From Epichloe hybrida (lineage: Eukaryota > Ascomycota > Sordariomycetes > Hypocreales > Clavicipitaceae): DNA of 64,000 nt. The stretch is from positions 186,001 to 250,000 of the forward strand of contig JAFEKR010000047.1 of assembly GCA_019022495.1 (NCBI GenBank), given 5' to 3'. Made by a program: the position numbers and the translations under genes. How positions within the stretch are numbered: the first letter of the stretch is position 1; each line of letters opens with the position of its first letter. Of this stretch, positions 62,601 to 64,000 are shown one piece after another. The notes under the pieces are model-generated. The model did not search any database and was not told the DNA's origin. It saw nothing but the letters and a program-made list of their open reading frames with translations.

Positions 62601-63814
62601 AGAAAGTCGTCGGCATCGCTGGTCTGGTCATTCTTTGTCGCACTAGAAGCATTCAGAAGGCCCTGTAAAGCCTCTGCGGCTTTACTCTCGTCACCATCAT
62701 TGTCATCGAGTATACGCGTACATAACTCGACAGAATATCCGGTCTCGGAAAGTGATTTGATGATTCCTTCCCTCTTCAGGCTTGTAGATCCAAACGAGAC
62801 ACCAGCAGAGTAACTCTCTGGCATTGCCCATCGCGGAAGATCATCTTCTGGTACGTGAATTAGAAGCCACTCAAGCGTTTCCTCGCGATCTTTGCAGTGA
62901 TTCACTGCCTCGACAACATGACTCTTTCTGAATCCAAGTTTGGCCAGATCCGCAACAATAGAGTCTTTTTGACTGTTTTGCATCCGTACGCCATGAGGGT
63001 TCCATGATATTCCGCTTCGCAAAAGGTCCTCCAACTGCACCCGTATCTGTCGACCCATTTCGACCTTGGGTGCTGTTGCCCACCCTTTCATTGGATCAAA
63101 CGTTGACCTTTTGTCGCCGTTTGAGTTGCTGCTCATCAGCACCAGCCCAGCCGCTCCCGGCATCTCCTTGGCTTTGGCCTTTGCCTGCTCAATCTCTTTG
63201 CGTTTCTTCTCCGCAGCGGCTTTTGCGTCCTGCCGCTCTTGCAAGGCTTTGAAAGGGTCAGCCTCGTACATCCATACCTTTCCCTCCTTCAGATCTTCCT
63301 TTTTCAAGGCTTGGAAATCTTTCCAGAGAGACTTGTGATCTGGCGGGAGAACTGTGTGCTTGTTTTGCATACTGCACACTCGGAAAAGGGCATACGTTGC
63401 AGCGGCGTGTTTGGCTTCCAAGGCGGTATCTCGTAGAAGTAAGTGCTTGTGAGTCGCTGGGATCTTGAACGGATCCAGCTTCGTGAACTGTTGCGTCTTG
63501 GGGTCCTTGGCGCTCAATGTTACCCACACAGAAAAGCCTTCTGGAGTTTTTCTGGTATCATATTCTGGTCTCTCCCACTTCTGTTTTTGGCAATATTCGC
63601 TCAGTAGATTCACTGGGAGTTTTCCTGTCCAAGATGAGCCTCCGATGATTTGTTTGACCGTGGGTTTTGGCGGTGCGGCTGCTGGCACAGCCGGCGTCGC
63701 TGGCTCATTTTTGGACACTTTTTTGCCTTTCCCAGCGTCTTTGATGCCATCTTTACTAGCTACAGTCGACGCCTGTGTAGGCTGGTCGGCCTTCGCTTTC
63801 CCCTTCTTCACCAT
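59671..63814 (-). CDS. DEAH-box RNA helicase with UBA and RWD domains (DHX57/Ucp12-like)
   Basis: Predicted 1,354 residues from exons 60001-63814 and 59671-59921 with a 79-bp intron; the join reads FIRDLTPFNVFTLLLFSGPIELD, restoring the conserved C-terminal OB-fold region. Helicase motifs: I GETGSGKST (612-620), Ia TQPRRIS (644-650), II DEVH (721-724), III SATLD (754-758), V NIAETSITI and VI QRRGRAGR, then the HA2/ratchet region. The N-terminus is Lys/Ala-rich; a dsRNA-binding-like block (about 60-190), a UBA-like domain (about 283-320) and an RWD-like domain (about 413-515) precede the helicase core, as in DHX57 and yeast YLR419W. Role is probably RNA or RNP remodelling on ribosomes, cytosolic; substrate is unknown. 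It is followed by aprataxin on the same strand, 289 bp away. Confidence 0.93.
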
Positions 63815-64000
63815 AACAGAGCTGTCGTCCAGATTTTCTGTTTGGCGTGGTCAGGTGCTCATGTCCAAGGGTGGATTGAAGGCGCATGAATTCGTGAAGC
63901 CAAGTATGACAGCATTCTCGCACTGTGCCGATCCATGAAATCCCCATAACCACATGCATGCTCCGTACAGTAGTCTTACTGTGCCGGCCTAAATCCGGTT
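63815..64000. other. 5' flank of the DEAH helicase
   Basis: Upstream region of the helicase to the window edge; contains a CTCCGTAC half-motif at about 63960. No further gene start was seen. Confidence 0.4.

Overview
The window is nuclear DNA of a filamentous ascomycete. Short phase-respecting spliceosomal introns (mostly 48-134 bp, GTRNGT donors, CTAAY-like branch sites), a glucose-repressible Grg1-type gene, a fungal saccharopine reductase and a RIP-mutated transposon block all point to Pezizomycotina. Protein flavour suggests Sordariomycetes/Hypocreales, possibly a Metarhizium-like clavicipitaceous fungus; that last step is inference.

Layout. (a) 1 to about 9,740 is a gene-free, TpA-saturated AT-rich block with no long ORFs. 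Read on the minus strand it still shows a Tad1-like LINE (1 to about 5,640: ORF1 zinc-knuckle end, endonuclease GDFN, RT RPISLLN) and a Ty3/gypsy element (about 5,765-9,700: zinc knuckle, RT, YLDN box, start of RNase H), joined at a sharp border with a small unmutated GC-richer island. (b) 11,350-25,793 is an ordinary gene region: RWD-RBR ubiquitin ligase, dolichyldiphosphatase, a seven-TM protein with a long tail, Grg1, an EBP/EXPERA protein and NAD(H) kinase. A frameshifted cytochrome P450 fragment follows. (c) 27-38.2 kb is a gene desert with no convincing gene. It holds many copies of a short palindromic motif (TACTCCGTA/TACGGAGTA) that also fills intergenic space up to 44 kb. (d) 38.2-64 kb is gene-dense: an uncharacterised Q/P-rich protein, a small MITE with perfect 26-bp inverted repeats, LYS9, LAS1, glyoxalase II, an EF-hand protein, a class II-like eIF4E, an acidic repeat protein, a short kinesin-3, an AT-hook protein, aprataxin/Hnt3 and a DHX57-like DEAH helicase.

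The genes are mostly housekeeping and unlinked in function: lysine synthesis, rRNA processing, translation, DNA repair, N-glycosylation lipid recycling, NADP supply and methylglyoxal detoxification. I see no biosynthetic cluster, no RNA gene and no multi-gene novel system. The most open items are the dispersed TACGGAGTA motif family, the MITE, a 115-bp duplication with C-to-T/G-to-A changes confined to half a repeat, the 7TM protein, and weak coding traces at 20.0-20.3 kb and 28.4-29.1 kb. All exon joins were worked out by hand from splice consensus, reading frame and protein family match; no database search was run.
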